Virus record (IMG/VR): IMGVR_UViG_3300018914_000073
Location: 1 to 56,923 of that record
DNA length: 56,923 bases
Source of the DNA: a virus
Strand: one strand, 5' to 3'
A program made the position numbers and the translations under genes. Under the pieces are notes generated by a model. The model was not told where the DNA came from. It searched no databases and worked only from the letters and a program-made list of their open reading frames with translations. Positions 32,275-41,074 of the stretch are shown here, one piece after another. How positions within the stretch are numbered: position 1 is the stretch's first letter; each line of letters begins with the position of its first letter.

Positions 32275-34053
32275 ATGCCAATCTTTCTCCACGGCCTCGC
32301 ACTTAGGTTCTACAGGGGCATCGGTCCGAAGACCGCGCGCCTTGCCCCGTTCAAGGACTTCAACTTTTTCATCGGCGCCAACAACGCAGGCAAGTCAACG
32401 GTTCTGAATTTCATCTCCGAGCATTTATTTCCGCTTCGATCCGCCTCACGGAAAAAAATTGCTGGTAAAGCTCTGTCGCCTCTTGAGCAATATAGAGGTG
32501 AAGAAACAGGCCAAACAGAACTCGAGATTGCCATCCCTATTGATCAGTTCAAGGCAACCTGTATCGAGCACCTTCAGCCGTCACACGATCATAGGTATGT
32601 AGAAAACATCGTTAGTCGAATATGCGATCACATTGCTGAAGATGGCTTCGTATGGCTTACTAATACGGTTCCGATCACAGGTGAGTTCAGCCTGAGGATC
32701 CAAGCAGACGACCTGATAGGCATCCAGGATATTAGTATACAAGACTGGAACCGCGTCTGGAACGCTGCAACGGCGCGGTCTGGCGGGGGTCTCCGTGATC
32801 ATTGGATTCCTGAGACCCTACACCGCTTTAAGACGGTTCAAAATATCGGCTTGCCCGAGGTGAAGCTCATCCCTGCCATACGGCAGATTGGGCCGAGCGG
32901 AGCAGAATTTTCGGATTTCAGCGGACAGGGCCTGATAGATCGATTGGCGCAGATCCAGAGCCCTGATCATGACATGCGGCATGAGCGAGAACTCTTCGAC
33001 AAGATTAACACGTTCCTTCAACAGGTAACTGGTCGCGAGAACGCGGTGATTGAAGTGCCCCATAATCGCGGGCACATCCTGGTCCACATGGACAACAAGG
33101 TTCTGCCTCTCACCTCATTGGGGACGGGCATCCATGAGGTGATCATGATCGCGGCATTCTGCACTCTCAGTGAGAACCAGATTGTCTGTATTGAGGAGCC
33201 TGAGATCCACTTGCACCCTCTGCTGCAGAGGAAGCTCGTCCGGTACCTACAAGAATACACCAGCAATCAGTACTTCATCGCGACCCATTCGGCAGCCTTC
33301 ATTGATACTCCAGGAGCCGCTATCTTCCATGTCACAAATGACGGGAAGCAGACCCATATTTCGGAGACTGTTCTCCCTAGCGAGCGGTACTCGATCTGCG
33401 TCGATCTGGGGTACAAGGCTTCGGATATTGTCCAGTCGAATGCTGTAGTCTGGGTAGAAGGCCCATCAGATCGCATATATATCCAGCATTGGATAAAGGC
33501 CGTAGCTCCGGAATTGATCGAAGGAATCCATTACTCGATCATGTACTACGGCGGGCGCTTGTTGAGTCACCTCAGCGCTGATGAAGACGAGATCAATGAA
33601 TTTATCGCGCTGAGGTCCCTCAACCAGAACCTCGCTCTTGTCATGGACAGCGATCGTAAACACGCTCGAGACAGCATCAATGCGACGAAAGAGCGTCTAA
33701 AGCGCGAGTTGTCGAGTGGTCCAAGCGTCGCGTGGATCACAAGGGGACGTGAGATCGAGAACTACATCGACCATGTCGCGCTGCAGGCTGCCGTTAAAGA
33801 GGTATACAGCTCCATCTATGCAGAACCGGCAGCCGGCGGCCAGTTCGATCACGCTCTCTACTTCAAGAGAACTGGACCCAGGCGGCGGCGAAGAGTGGCT
33901 GTCAGCGAGGGATCTCAGGATCTTATTCAAACGGATGTCGACAAGGTCAAAGTCGCGCGCCTCGTTTGCCAACAACCTGCAAATCTAGACATTCTAGACC
34001 TCAGGGAGCGAGTGGAGGAGCTGGTGGCTATGATCCGGCAGGCCAACCACTAA
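32275..34053 (+). CDS. OLD-family ATPase/TOPRIM nuclease
   Basis: A 592-residue protein with an ABC-type ATPase: Walker A GANNAGKST (34-42), signature-like SLGTGIHEV (281-289), Walker B IVCIEEPEIHLHP (303-315) and switch His in THSAAF (337-342). The C-terminal TOPRIM domain has Glu395 in VEGPSDR and the acidic pair Asp458/Asp460 in VMDSDRK. P2 Old and related proteins are ATP-regulated nucleases that stop other phages. No helicase partner follows, so it looks like the single-gene OLD type rather than a GajA-GajB pair. Codon use differs from the prophage average. Confidence 0.85.
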   Translation: MPIFLHGLALRFYRGIGPKTARLAPFKDFNFFIGANNAGKSTVLNFISEHLFPLRSASRKKIAGKALSPLEQYRGEETGQTELEIAIPIDQFKATCIEHLQPSHDHRYVENIVSRICDHIAEDGFVWLTNTVPITGEFSLRIQADDLIGIQDISIQDWNRVWNAATARSGGGLRDHWIPETLHRFKTVQNIGLPEVKLIPAIRQIGPSGAEFSDFSGQGLIDRLAQIQSPDHDMRHERELFDKINTFLQQVTGRENAVIEVPHNRGHILVHMDNKVLPLTSLGTGIHEVIMIAAFCTLSENQIVCIEEPEIHLHPLLQRKLVRYLQEYTSNQYFIATHSAAFIDTPGAAIFHVTNDGKQTHISETVLPSERYSICVDLGYKASDIVQSNAVVWVEGPSDRIYIQHWIKAVAPELIEGIHYSIMYYGGRLLSHLSADEDEINEFIALRSLNQNLALVMDSDRKHARDSINATKERLKRELSSGPSVAWITRGREIENYIDHVALQAAVKEVYSSIYAEPAAGGQFDHALYFKRTGPRRRRRVAVSEGSQDLIQTDVDKVKVARLVCQQPANLDILDLRERVEELVAMIRQANH

Positions 34054-34067
34054 CTGACCAACCCTAC

Positions 34068-34796
34068 TCATCTTACCCGAACCCGTGCACGGTGGAGCTG
34101 CTCGGCCAGGTAGGCCAGCCCGGCCGGCAGGTACCGATCCAGCGAGCTCCGGCTGAGGATCTTCTCGGGCATAACCTGCCAAGGCAGGGCGACCGGCGGC
34201 TTCAGGGCCGCCAGCTCGTTGCGAACCTGGATGGCGCGGCGTGCAATCTCCGGATCAGCTTCTCCCCTCGCCTGCAGCTCATGTGCCCGGGCCAGGAGGC
34301 TCCTGCCCTCATCGAGGAGGCTGGCCTTCGCCCGCTGGTACTCGGCCGCCGCCATGCGCTCGGCCATAGCCTTGGCCTTGGCCGAGCGCTCCCGCAGCAG
34401 TCGGGCGATCGAGAAGCCTCCGGCCTTGCACATGGCCCACAGCAGGACTGCATCGCAGGCCATGGGCTCATGGGCAGCGTACTTGAGAGGCCAAGCCAGC
34501 GCCTCGTCAGACATGCTGATCTCTTCGGCTGTGGGGCGCCGCAGGTTCTCGGCATAGGCCTCCCGGGCCGCGTTCATCGATTGCTCGTCGATCAGGTCTG
34601 AGAACTCGCGCAGAGCTGTCGGCCAGCCGCGGCCGTAGGACGATGGCGCGATCCGGCCTGAGGTGGCCATCAGGACGTCGAAGGCGTGGATCAGGCGATG
34701 AGCCACGTGCTCTGAGGTCCAAAATGGCGGGATCTCGTAGGAGCCCGGCCCTGCCCCTGAGGATTGAGAAGGGTCGAAGTCGAGCACATCAGGCAT
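34068..34796 (-). CDS. Phage hypothetical protein
   Basis: A 242-residue protein, mostly helical; GAGGTGG precedes the ATG at 34796. It begins MPDVLDFDPSQ and ends with basic helices (EQLHRARVRVR). A conserved-looking region is EYQRAKASLLDEGRSLLARAHELQARG. No family named. It is convergent with the OLD-like gene and divergent from the toxin gene. Confidence 0.6.
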   Translation of the reverse strand: MPDVLDFDPSQSSGAGPGSYEIPPFWTSEHVAHRLIHAFDVLMATSGRIAPSSYGRGWPTALREFSDLIDEQSMNAAREAYAENLRRPTAEEISMSDEALAWPLKYAAHEPMACDAVLLWAMCKAGGFSIARLLRERSAKAKAMAERMAAAEYQRAKASLLDEGRSLLARAHELQARGEADPEIARRAIQVRNELAALKPPVALPWQVMPEKILSRSSLDRYLPAGLAYLAEQLHRARVRVR

Positions 34797-34811
34797 AGGC
34801 CACCTCAATTC

Positions 34812-34865
34812 CGTCCAACTTTCTTGCGCTAAATAGCTTGCGAGCTTCGTCCAACTTTGTTATAC
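34812..34865 (+). promoter_or_regulatory. Promoter and repeats of the toxin-antitoxin operon
   Basis: TTGCGA (34838-34843) and TTATAC (34860-34865) are 16 bases apart, a fair sigma70-like pair. The 11-mer CGTCCAACTTT occurs twice, at 34812-34822 and 34848-34858, the second copy inside the spacer, and an imperfect CCAAC-TTTGTT/AACAAAG-GTTGG dyad straddles the -10. These fit operator sites for the HigA-like antitoxin. Confidence 0.55.
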
Positions 34866-34893
34866 GGAATTCAACAAAGGGTTGGGGCGGGCG

Positions 34894-35175
34894 ATGATCC
34901 GGAGCTTCAAGGACAAGGTGACCAAAGCGGTTTTCAACGGAAAGCAACCCAAAGGCTTTCCTCCTGACCTCTTCAAAGCGGCACAGCGAAAGCTCACGAT
35001 GCTGAATGCGGCGACGTCCCTTGACGATCTGAAGTTCCCGCCGAGCAACAAGCTTCATCCGCTGACCGGAGATCGCAAGGGTCAGCACGCCATTTGGATC
35101 AACACGCAATTTCGTCTCTGCTTCACCTGGAAAGATGACGGCGCAGAGCAAGTCGAGATCGTCGACTACCACTAG
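34894..35175 (+). CDS. higB: HigB-type toxin (RelE superfamily)
   Basis: A 93-residue toxin: MIRSFKDKVTKAVF, then LFKAAQRKLTMLNAA and DDLKFPPSNKLHPLTGDRKGQ, and WINTQFRLCFTWKDD as the core strands. RelE/HigB proteins cleave mRNA at the ribosome. The toxin gene comes first and the antitoxin follows after 24 bases, the order of higBA and opposite to most type II pairs. The pair would stabilise the prophage or act after phage attack. Confidence 0.85.
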   Translation: MIRSFKDKVTKAVFNGKQPKGFPPDLFKAAQRKLTMLNAATSLDDLKFPPSNKLHPLTGDRKGQHAIWINTQFRLCFTWKDDGAEQVEIVDYH

Positions 35176-35199
35176 GTCTGAGATCGAGGAGGAAGAACA

Positions 35200-35850
35200 A
35201 TGCGTAAGAAGACTCCTACTACCGGTAGCCGGGAGACCCACGGCAAGTCCGGTTCCACTACGACCGGCCGCAACAAGTCTACAACCAGAGTATCCCGGGA
35301 TGCTGGCACGGGTCAGTTCAAGGCCTCTGCCAAGATGGCTACCAAGAAAATCTCGCGGCAGGGCACGCTCAAGGCCAGCCTTGTGACGTCCTTTGGACCA
35401 GTCCATGCCCTCCGGGGCGATACCGGCCGCGACCCTCCTGTAAAAAGGGGGCCTGTTGGCGGGGGGCGCAACGACATCCGCCACATGCTCGGATTTGAGG
35501 ATGTAGTCCAGCCGCGCAAGACGGAAGAGCCCCTCCTGATCGAGGCGAGCCATCCCCCGGTGCATCCAGGCGAGATCCTGCGCGAGGAGTTCATGGCGCC
35601 AGAAGGATTGACGGCCTATGCGATCGCGAAGGCCTGCAAAATTCCCCGCTCCAAGGTCGAGCGGATCGTGCGGGAGGATCTCGGCATCAGCGGGGACACT
35701 GCAGTCCGTCTCGGCCGATTCTTCGGCAACAGCCCACAGTTCTGGATGAACCTGCAGGCCACCTATGAGGTCATGAAAGCCAGCCAGGAGCTCGGCGATG
35801 CTGTTAACGAGATTGAGCCCTACAAGCAGGTAGACAAATCGGCTCTCTGA
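35200..35850 (+). CDS. higA: HigA-type antitoxin with a long N-terminal extension
   Basis: Residues about 117-216 are a normal HigA: HPPVHPGEILREEFM, an Xre helix-turn-helix (AYAIAKACKIPRSKVERIV), then TAVRLGRFFGNSPQFWMNLQ. The first 115 residues are unusual: a basic Ser/Thr-rich stretch with SRDAGTGQF, close to the TGRF-motif protein at 31.8 kb, and a linker. AGGAGG before the ATG at 35200 supports the long form; an internal ATG at 35485 could give a shorter HigA. The protein should bind HigB and repress the operon. Confidence 0.8.
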   Translation: MRKKTPTTGSRETHGKSGSTTTGRNKSTTRVSRDAGTGQFKASAKMATKKISRQGTLKASLVTSFGPVHALRGDTGRDPPVKRGPVGGGRNDIRHMLGFEDVVQPRKTEEPLLIEASHPPVHPGEILREEFMAPEGLTAYAIAKACKIPRSKVERIVREDLGISGDTAVRLGRFFGNSPQFWMNLQATYEVMKASQELGDAVNEIEPYKQVDKSAL

Positions 35851-35893
35851 TGATTCCCTAATGGAGTGTTCGGCGGACTTGAGCACGGTATTG

Positions 35894-35932
35894 GGCCGGG
35901 TTTCCATGGAGGTGGGAACCCGGCCTTTTTCT
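35894..35932 (+). terminator. Terminator of the toxin-antitoxin operon
   Basis: Strong stem GGCCGGGTT...AACCCGGCC, extended by TCC/GGG, followed by TTTTTCTTG. It lies just past the antitoxin stop. Confidence 0.85.
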
Positions 35933-36011
35933 TGCGGGTGAACCAAAGCAACTTCCCGTGACAGGATGCGTGACAGGTTCGTTTTCACGCGTGACAAATC
36001 CTCGCTGAAAC

Positions 36012-37346
36012 TCACCACGGCACCTCATCTTCCGTGATGGCAGGGTTCCATTGCGTGACGGAGCCCTGCTCCTCAGACTGCGGCTGCTGCCCCCTTTTCC
36101 CGCCCCTCAACTCCTTGCCGGTAAGCCAGACCCAAGGGTCGCTGGAGCCGATCAGGCCGAGGGCGATCAGCCTCTCGCCGCAGAACTTCCGGGCCTGCCT
36201 GAGAGCCGCGTTCCGCTTCTCGCCCTCCGGCTCTTCACCCATCCACTTCTTGGCAAAGGCGTCGCGGACGTGATCCTTGTGGACTACCCGGAAACCACCT
36301 GGCAGCTTGATGTTGTCGGGCGGCGCCTCACCATGCTCTTGGATCGCCTCCTGGACGGACATGAAGTAGTTGTAGACGCGGTCCGAGAGCTTCTTAGTGT
36401 CCTGCGGCTTGTCGCGCTCGACGCCGGCCAGAACACCCTCGTCGGGCAGGTCCACGACGCAGGATGTGACCTCGTCCCCATCCTCATCGACCCCGATCTT
36501 GACCTGCGGCAGGACGAACCGGAACCTGCGGTCGGCATCGCCGTCCTTGAGCTTGGTGACGACAGCCTCGCGGATCTTCCGGCCATTGGCGTCCTTGGCG
36601 ATGACGGCGCCTTTCCCGTTCTTGCCGCCATCCAGCTCGACCAGGGACACGTCCAGGACATTCTCGACGTCCGCGAACATGCTGGTATGGCCGCGTGCCT
36701 TTGTCCCGGCCGCATTCTTGTGGTGGACCAAGAGGACGGTGCAGCCGAGGGCCAGCTCCAGCTTCTTGCAGCGCCGGCGGATCGCTGAGACGTCCTTGCT
36801 CCCGTTCTCATCGGCGCCGGGCGTCGCCGCGCTGAAGGTGTCGATCACCAGCAGCTCGAGCTTGAAGTCAGGATATTGCTCTTCCCAGTACCGGCACTCG
36901 GCAATCAGGGCGTCGCAATCCTCGTCCGAGGCGTAGAGGTCGATCGGGAGGGTCAAGAGGACGAAAGGCAGACTGTTGTCGCCTTTCAGGCCGTGGAATT
37001 CCTCATAAGCCGGGATGCGCTTGTCGCGCACCCCTTTGGCGCTCTCCCCCGCCTGATAGATCACGAGGCCTCGGCGGGTCTTGTTCCCGAACCAGGGCGT
37101 GCCTCTCGCGACGGCCATGCCAATGTCGATCGCAAGGAAGGACTTGCCGGACTGAGAGGCTCCGACCAGCATGGCCTGCTCGCCCCGGGTGATCACGTTC
37201 TTGACCAGCCACTCGTGCTTCGAGGCACGAGGGGCGTGGCGCTCATGCCAGGGGATTGCACCGAACCGAGACCTGAACGGCTGGATCATCGCCGTCGTCT
37301 CGCGCTCGAACTGCTCGAAGGACTTGATGGAGGGAATAGCGTTCAA
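36012..37346 (-). CDS. RepA-like AAA ATPase/helicase
   Basis: A 444-residue RecA-fold ATPase of the RepA/AAA_25 group: Walker A VGASQSGKS (61-69), Walker B LLVID (165-169), and LLVHHKNAAGTKARGHTSM for the later conserved block. The C-terminal part (about 320-420) looks like a winged-helix DNA-binding region. Such proteins act as hexameric helicases in phage replication. It is the last gene of the minus-strand replication transcript. Short CGTGACA repeats lie just past its stop (35957, 35969, 35990). Confidence 0.8.
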   Translation of the reverse strand: MNAIPSIKSFEQFERETTAMIQPFRSRFGAIPWHERHAPRASKHEWLVKNVITRGEQAMLVGASQSGKSFLAIDIGMAVARGTPWFGNKTRRGLVIYQAGESAKGVRDKRIPAYEEFHGLKGDNSLPFVLLTLPIDLYASDEDCDALIAECRYWEEQYPDFKLELLVIDTFSAATPGADENGSKDVSAIRRRCKKLELALGCTVLLVHHKNAAGTKARGHTSMFADVENVLDVSLVELDGGKNGKGAVIAKDANGRKIREAVVTKLKDGDADRRFRFVLPQVKIGVDEDGDEVTSCVVDLPDEGVLAGVERDKPQDTKKLSDRVYNYFMSVQEAIQEHGEAPPDNIKLPGGFRVVHKDHVRDAFAKKWMGEEPEGEKRNAALRQARKFCGERLIALGLIGSSDPWVWLTGKELRGGKRGQQPQSEEQGSVTQWNPAITEDEVPW

Positions 37347-37390
37347 TAGAGCCTCCCACAGGCAAGTCTTGAGGAAAGGAGCAGCACGAT

Positions 37391-38245
37391 ATGGAGAAGA
37401 TCAGACAGCAAGCGCGACGCGTTCCCTGGTGGGTTTGGGGTACAATCTGCGTGCTGGTGCCAATAGGTCTCTGGTTGACAGTCTGGCTCGGGAACAGTTG
37501 CTCTGTCCCTGGGCGTCGGCTCGCCATGAAGGCGGTTGGAGGCGCTGGTGGGGGAGGCGGCGTTGGGTGCTTCGAATTTTGGTTTTACCGGTACCAAGGA
37601 CTCCTTGCTGCGGCGGTGGCACTGGGGGCAGCCATCATCGCGGTTCGTCCGGTCTGGGTCCAACTTGCCGAGATGCGCAAACAATCGGCAGAAATGGCCC
37701 GGCAGTCCGCTCAACAAGCGTTCCAGACCCTCCGCGGACTGATAGTCCAACTTGCCGAAGAAGAGATCATAGTCCGAGATATCGAGCTCAATGCGAGCTA
37801 TTGCACGATTTTTGAAGAACGAGTGAGTTCCAGTGCTGAGAGCCCGGCATTCGCTCGGACACACTACAAGGATTTCGAACGGCGGCTCGAGGAGTTGGCT
37901 CTTCTTGAACGCAAGCTGCGCGAAAGCGGAGCAAAGAGCTGGGGTAGTAGAGAGGCTCACGGAGCGCGGGAAGACATATTCGCGGCGATCCTCGACCTCC
38001 GTCGTGCCATCCTCGATACGCAGAAGAAGATTCACTCTGTGGTTTATCGTTTTGATGGGGCATACAATGTTGCCGAGTGGCAGAAGGCTGCGGAAAATTT
38101 CCGAGGACTTAGCATGAAGAATGAAGCTGAGGCTCTTCGTGCAGCTTGTTCCAGGCTCCTGGGCGAGATCAGGGGTGAGCGGGATCGCATTGAACCTGCT
38201 CTCCACGAGGCCACTCAAGCAGCCTTCGGATTTGGTCCAAGGTAG
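37391..38245 (+). CDS. Membrane/coiled-coil cargo protein
   Basis: A 284-residue plus-strand gene among minus-strand replication genes. Two membrane segments (about 12-33 and 68-86) enclose a Gly-rich loop with Cys, and the rest is a long charged coiled coil (EMRKQSAEMARQSAQQ; FERRLEELALLERKL; a helical C-terminus). AAAGGAG precedes the ATG. This topology is shared by several phage-exclusion and membrane stress proteins but no family is recognised. Isolated strand and position make it a likely lysogenic conversion gene. Confidence 0.65.
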   Translation: MEKIRQQARRVPWWVWGTICVLVPIGLWLTVWLGNSCSVPGRRLAMKAVGGAGGGGGVGCFEFWFYRYQGLLAAAVALGAAIIAVRPVWVQLAEMRKQSAEMARQSAQQAFQTLRGLIVQLAEEEIIVRDIELNASYCTIFEERVSSSAESPAFARTHYKDFERRLEELALLERKLRESGAKSWGSREAHGAREDIFAAILDLRRAILDTQKKIHSVVYRFDGAYNVAEWQKAAENFRGLSMKNEAEALRAACSRLLGEIRGERDRIEPALHEATQAAFGFGPR

Positions 38246-38250
38246 TAACC

Positions 38251-39444
38251 TCATGCTGCTTCCCCAAGCCCGAGTTCTTTAAGGAGCAGATCGTTGAAAT
38301 CAGAGCCATCAGCCGCCATGGAGACCAGGACCTCCCTGCCCTGCTGATGGAAGCGGCGGCCGGCCACGAGGATACGGGTCCGGGTGGTTTCCGGGTCGCT
38401 GTCGCCATCCCCCAGCAGGATGACACGCCGAACCTGCGGAGGAAGGATCACACCCGGCCTGTCATAGTCAGGAACGCCATTCGGGATCGGGAGCGGCGAA
38501 CCGTCCGGGCGCTTGCGCTTAGGATGGTGGATGGTGCCCGCGGCGCCTCCGGAGAGATTCCCGAGGCTGACAGAGGTGGCGAGACTGACATCGAAGTCCA
38601 CGAGGCCAAGCACATACCAGGACAGGACCGTCTCGATCCCCTCCCCGATCGCCAGCGTCTCACCGATCTCCCCCAGTCGGATCATTCCGCCCATCTGCTC
38701 GCCCATCACCTTCTTGGCCTTATTCCGCTTCCGGTCGCCAGGCGGCGTCAGCTTTCGAGGCTGTGCCGGGTCGAGATAGGTGCGGTGCAGGCCGATAATC
38801 GTGCCGTCCACAGCACGGATCGCGGCCAGCATGGCGGGATAGGAGCCCAGCGGCGATGTCCTGTCGGCATCCGCATTGGCATAGCCGTGATAACCGAGAT
38901 CCGGCACGAACCGGAGATCCTGCGTCAGTCGCGCCGGCGGCGTCAGGCCGCGAGCCTCAAGGTAAGCCGCGGCGTGCGTGCCAGAGATCGGCTTCGCGGA
39001 TTGCCATAGCCGCTCGACGCTCTCCTGTGTCTCCTGCCGTTCCCGCTCCTCCCGCGCCCGGGCTTCGGCCTCCTCCTTGCGGCGTTGCTCTGCTCGTGCC
39101 GCGAGGCGCGCTTCTCGCGCGCTGCGCTCCTCCTCCGTCTCAGCCTGATCACGTCCCGGCGGCGGCCGGCCCGTGAGCGTTTCGCAGGCGGCAAGGAAGC
39201 TGCAGCTGTCCAGGTGCTCGACCATAGCGATGACGTCCCCGCCGCCTGCCCCGCGGCAGTTGAAGATGTTTTTCCGGGTGTTGATGCTGAAGCGGTCGGT
39301 CCCGCCACAGGCTGGGCACGGGCCAGAGCGCTCGACGGAGCCCTTCATGCGGACGCCCCGGCGCCCGAGCTCGTCGAGGATGGAGACGCTGCGGGCTTCC
39401 TCAACCCACTCGTCAAACGCCTGGCTTGTGCCGGTGCTGGCCAT
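38251..39444 (-). CDS. TOPRIM primase with CHC2-like zinc finger
   Basis: A 397-residue primase. The zinc finger GPCPACGGTDRF has Cys43 and Cys46, and NCRGAGGGD has Cys63, but the usual fourth Cys is an Ala/Gly, as in a number of phage primases. A charged linker (about 100-150) leads to a TOPRIM domain with LAIGEGIET and VILLGDGDSD as metal sites. It should make replication primers together with the RepA-like ATPase two genes on. Confidence 0.85.
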   Translation of the reverse strand: MASTGTSQAFDEWVEEARSVSILDELGRRGVRMKGSVERSGPCPACGGTDRFSINTRKNIFNCRGAGGGDVIAMVEHLDSCSFLAACETLTGRPPPGRDQAETEEERSAREARLAARAEQRRKEEAEARAREERERQETQESVERLWQSAKPISGTHAAAYLEARGLTPPARLTQDLRFVPDLGYHGYANADADRTSPLGSYPAMLAAIRAVDGTIIGLHRTYLDPAQPRKLTPPGDRKRNKAKKVMGEQMGGMIRLGEIGETLAIGEGIETVLSWYVLGLVDFDVSLATSVSLGNLSGGAAGTIHHPKRKRPDGSPLPIPNGVPDYDRPGVILPPQVRRVILLGDGDSDPETTRTRILVAGRRFHQQGREVLVSMAADGSDFNDLLLKELGLGEAA

Positions 39445-39447
39445 GGG

Positions 39448-40026
39448 TCACTCCGCAGCCTTCCGGAGCCAATGGACAGATGGCCGCCCCTCATAACCCT
39501 TGAGCCAGACAAACCACGAGAAGTCCGCTTTGCCTCCTCCTGGCTTCTCACCGGCGACGATCACCCGACCGGGAGGCATAGAGGGGCGCGGCCCAATACG
39601 GTACTCGCGATAGAGCGGTGTCGATTCCAGCCATGCTCCAGTAGATGCCGAGTTCGCCCAGACAGTCGGCAGGAGCATCGCAACCTTTCCGCGACTGAGC
39701 TGCAGTGCGCGCTCGATGAAGGCCCGCGCGATACCGAACGGAGGATTGCTGACGATGTTCTCGCCGAGCACGATTACCTGCTCGAGGAAGTCCATGGGTG
39801 TGACACAGTGTTCCGAGCGGATGACCTTGTCAGATCCTCGTGCCTCATAGCCTGCTGCCCGAGCGGCTTCCACGATCCGGCCGAGGCCGCAAGCCGGATC
39901 CCAGATCCGCCCCTCGAACCGCTCCGTTGCAAATAGACGTTCCGAGACCCATACCGGCTCGACGTACCAGTCATCTGGATCACGAGCCCAGATATGCGCT
40001 TCGATCTTTCTTTCAGGCTGCAGCAT
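39448..40026 (-). CDS. DNA N6-adenine methyltransferase-like protein
   Basis: A 192-residue SAM-dependent enzyme: DPACGLG (43-49) for SAM, ARGSDKV as the acidic loop, and NPPF (94-97) as the catalytic motif of adenine methylases. No restriction gene is near, so it is an orphan methylase, perhaps protecting phage DNA or marking replication state. It is tightly packed between the primase gene and a regulatory-looking gene. Confidence 0.8.
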   Translation of the reverse strand: MLQPERKIEAHIWARDPDDWYVEPVWVSERLFATERFEGRIWDPACGLGRIVEAARAAGYEARGSDKVIRSEHCVTPMDFLEQVIVLGENIVSNPPFGIARAFIERALQLSRGKVAMLLPTVWANSASTGAWLESTPLYREYRIGPRPSMPPGRVIVAGEKPGGGKADFSWFVWLKGYEGRPSVHWLRKAAE

Positions 40027-40027
40027 C

Positions 40028-41074
40028 TCACGCCTCCAGCCGGCGAACGCGGAACATGAACTTGTTGACCGTCACCAGGTCGATCCCGATGGAAGCCAGC
40101 TTCGAGCGCATGACGCTGAAGTGCCCCTTCATGGCATCCGTTCGCGGCCAGGGTCCGAGATCCCGGAGGGTGTCCACGTCATAGGTCCCGCCGTCTGCCA
40201 TGCGCTCCATCGAGCGGGCAAAGGGCCGCGCTACTTCCAATACCCCGAGTGGCCCGTGGATCTGAGAAGCCTCGACGTCCACGACCATGATCTTGCTCGG
40301 GTCGAAATCGGTTGCAGGCTCCCGCCGTGGCTCCTCATTGTATGTCTCGACCACCTTCGCCTTCGGGGCAGCCGGAATGCTCGGGAGCCTCAGGCGAGCC
40401 GGGCTTGCATCGTCGTCTTCTGAGTATCGAGGGACGCGGGGGAAGACGCGCAGGCTCGAAAGGCCGGCGCTCACCTCCTCGGGCACCTCATGCCTGGATG
40501 GGGCAAACGGTTCGTCCACCTGGACGATGACCGTCTCGACAATCTCCTCAGCTTCCAGATCTGCTCCAGCCTCAGCAGCCGCCGGCGCCGCAGAGCGCCG
40601 GGCGGCATCGCCCTTCACCACCCGAGGATCCTTGGCTTTCCGACCCATCGCTAGATAAGAGCCGACGCTCGAGCGGTTCATTCCCAACCGGCGAGAGATC
40701 TCGGCTGGGGTGAGCGTCGTGTCACCGTAAAGGTCCAGAACCTTCTGGCATGCTGGGGACTGAGGCTCGTAGTGCTTCAGAGGAAGCGGTGCGCTGTCTG
40801 CCTCGTTCTCCGTGACCACACTTCCCTCGGGAGTTGCCGGGACGGAGCATGACGCCTCCTCGGGCGCGCTCAACGCCTCAGAAACAGCGTTGAGGATACC
40901 TTCTAGGTCGGTCTCAGAGGGGATAGTTGCCTGTCGCGTCACCATCTGCTGCGCGAGGCGGCTTACCCTACCCTGCAGGTCCGACAGGGCGCTGTTGATG
41001 GCCAGGATCTCGGCCAGGACAGCATCGTTGTGATCGTGTGGCTCGACGGCCTTGAGAATGGATTGGGCAGTCAT
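40028..41074 (-). CDS. HTH-containing phage protein
   Basis: A 348-residue protein with a helical N-terminus (about 1-70), a helix-turn-helix at 121-143 (LTPAEISRRLGMNRSSVGSYL), an acidic linker and a folded C-terminal domain (about 260-348). The HTH resembles that of sigma- or resolvase-type proteins. Role in regulation or replication is probable but not shown. Confidence 0.6.
   Translation of the reverse strand: MTAQSILKAVEPHDHNDAVLAEILAINSALSDLQGRVSRLAQQMVTRQATIPSETDLEGILNAVSEALSAPEEASCSVPATPEGSVVTENEADSAPLPLKHYEPQSPACQKVLDLYGDTTLTPAEISRRLGMNRSSVGSYLAMGRKAKDPRVVKGDAARRSAAPAAAEAGADLEAEEIVETVIVQVDEPFAPSRHEVPEEVSAGLSSLRVFPRVPRYSEDDDASPARLRLPSIPAAPKAKVVETYNEEPRREPATDFDPSKIMVVDVEASQIHGPLGVLEVARPFARSMERMADGGTYDVDTLRDLGPWPRTDAMKGHFSVMRSKLASIGIDLVTVNKFMFRVRRLEA

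Noticed and set aside
35957-35997. Three CGTGACA repeats as possible iterons
   Set aside because: Too short and irregularly spaced, just past the RepA-like stop; noted only with that gene.
34789-36018. 409-residue minus-strand open frame
   Set aside because: Antisense to higB and higA, which have family motifs, ribosome sites and a terminator on the plus strand.
37343-38254. 303-residue minus-strand open frame
   Set aside because: The plus-strand frame has membrane helices, a coiled coil and AAAGGAG before its start; the minus frame has no coherent features.
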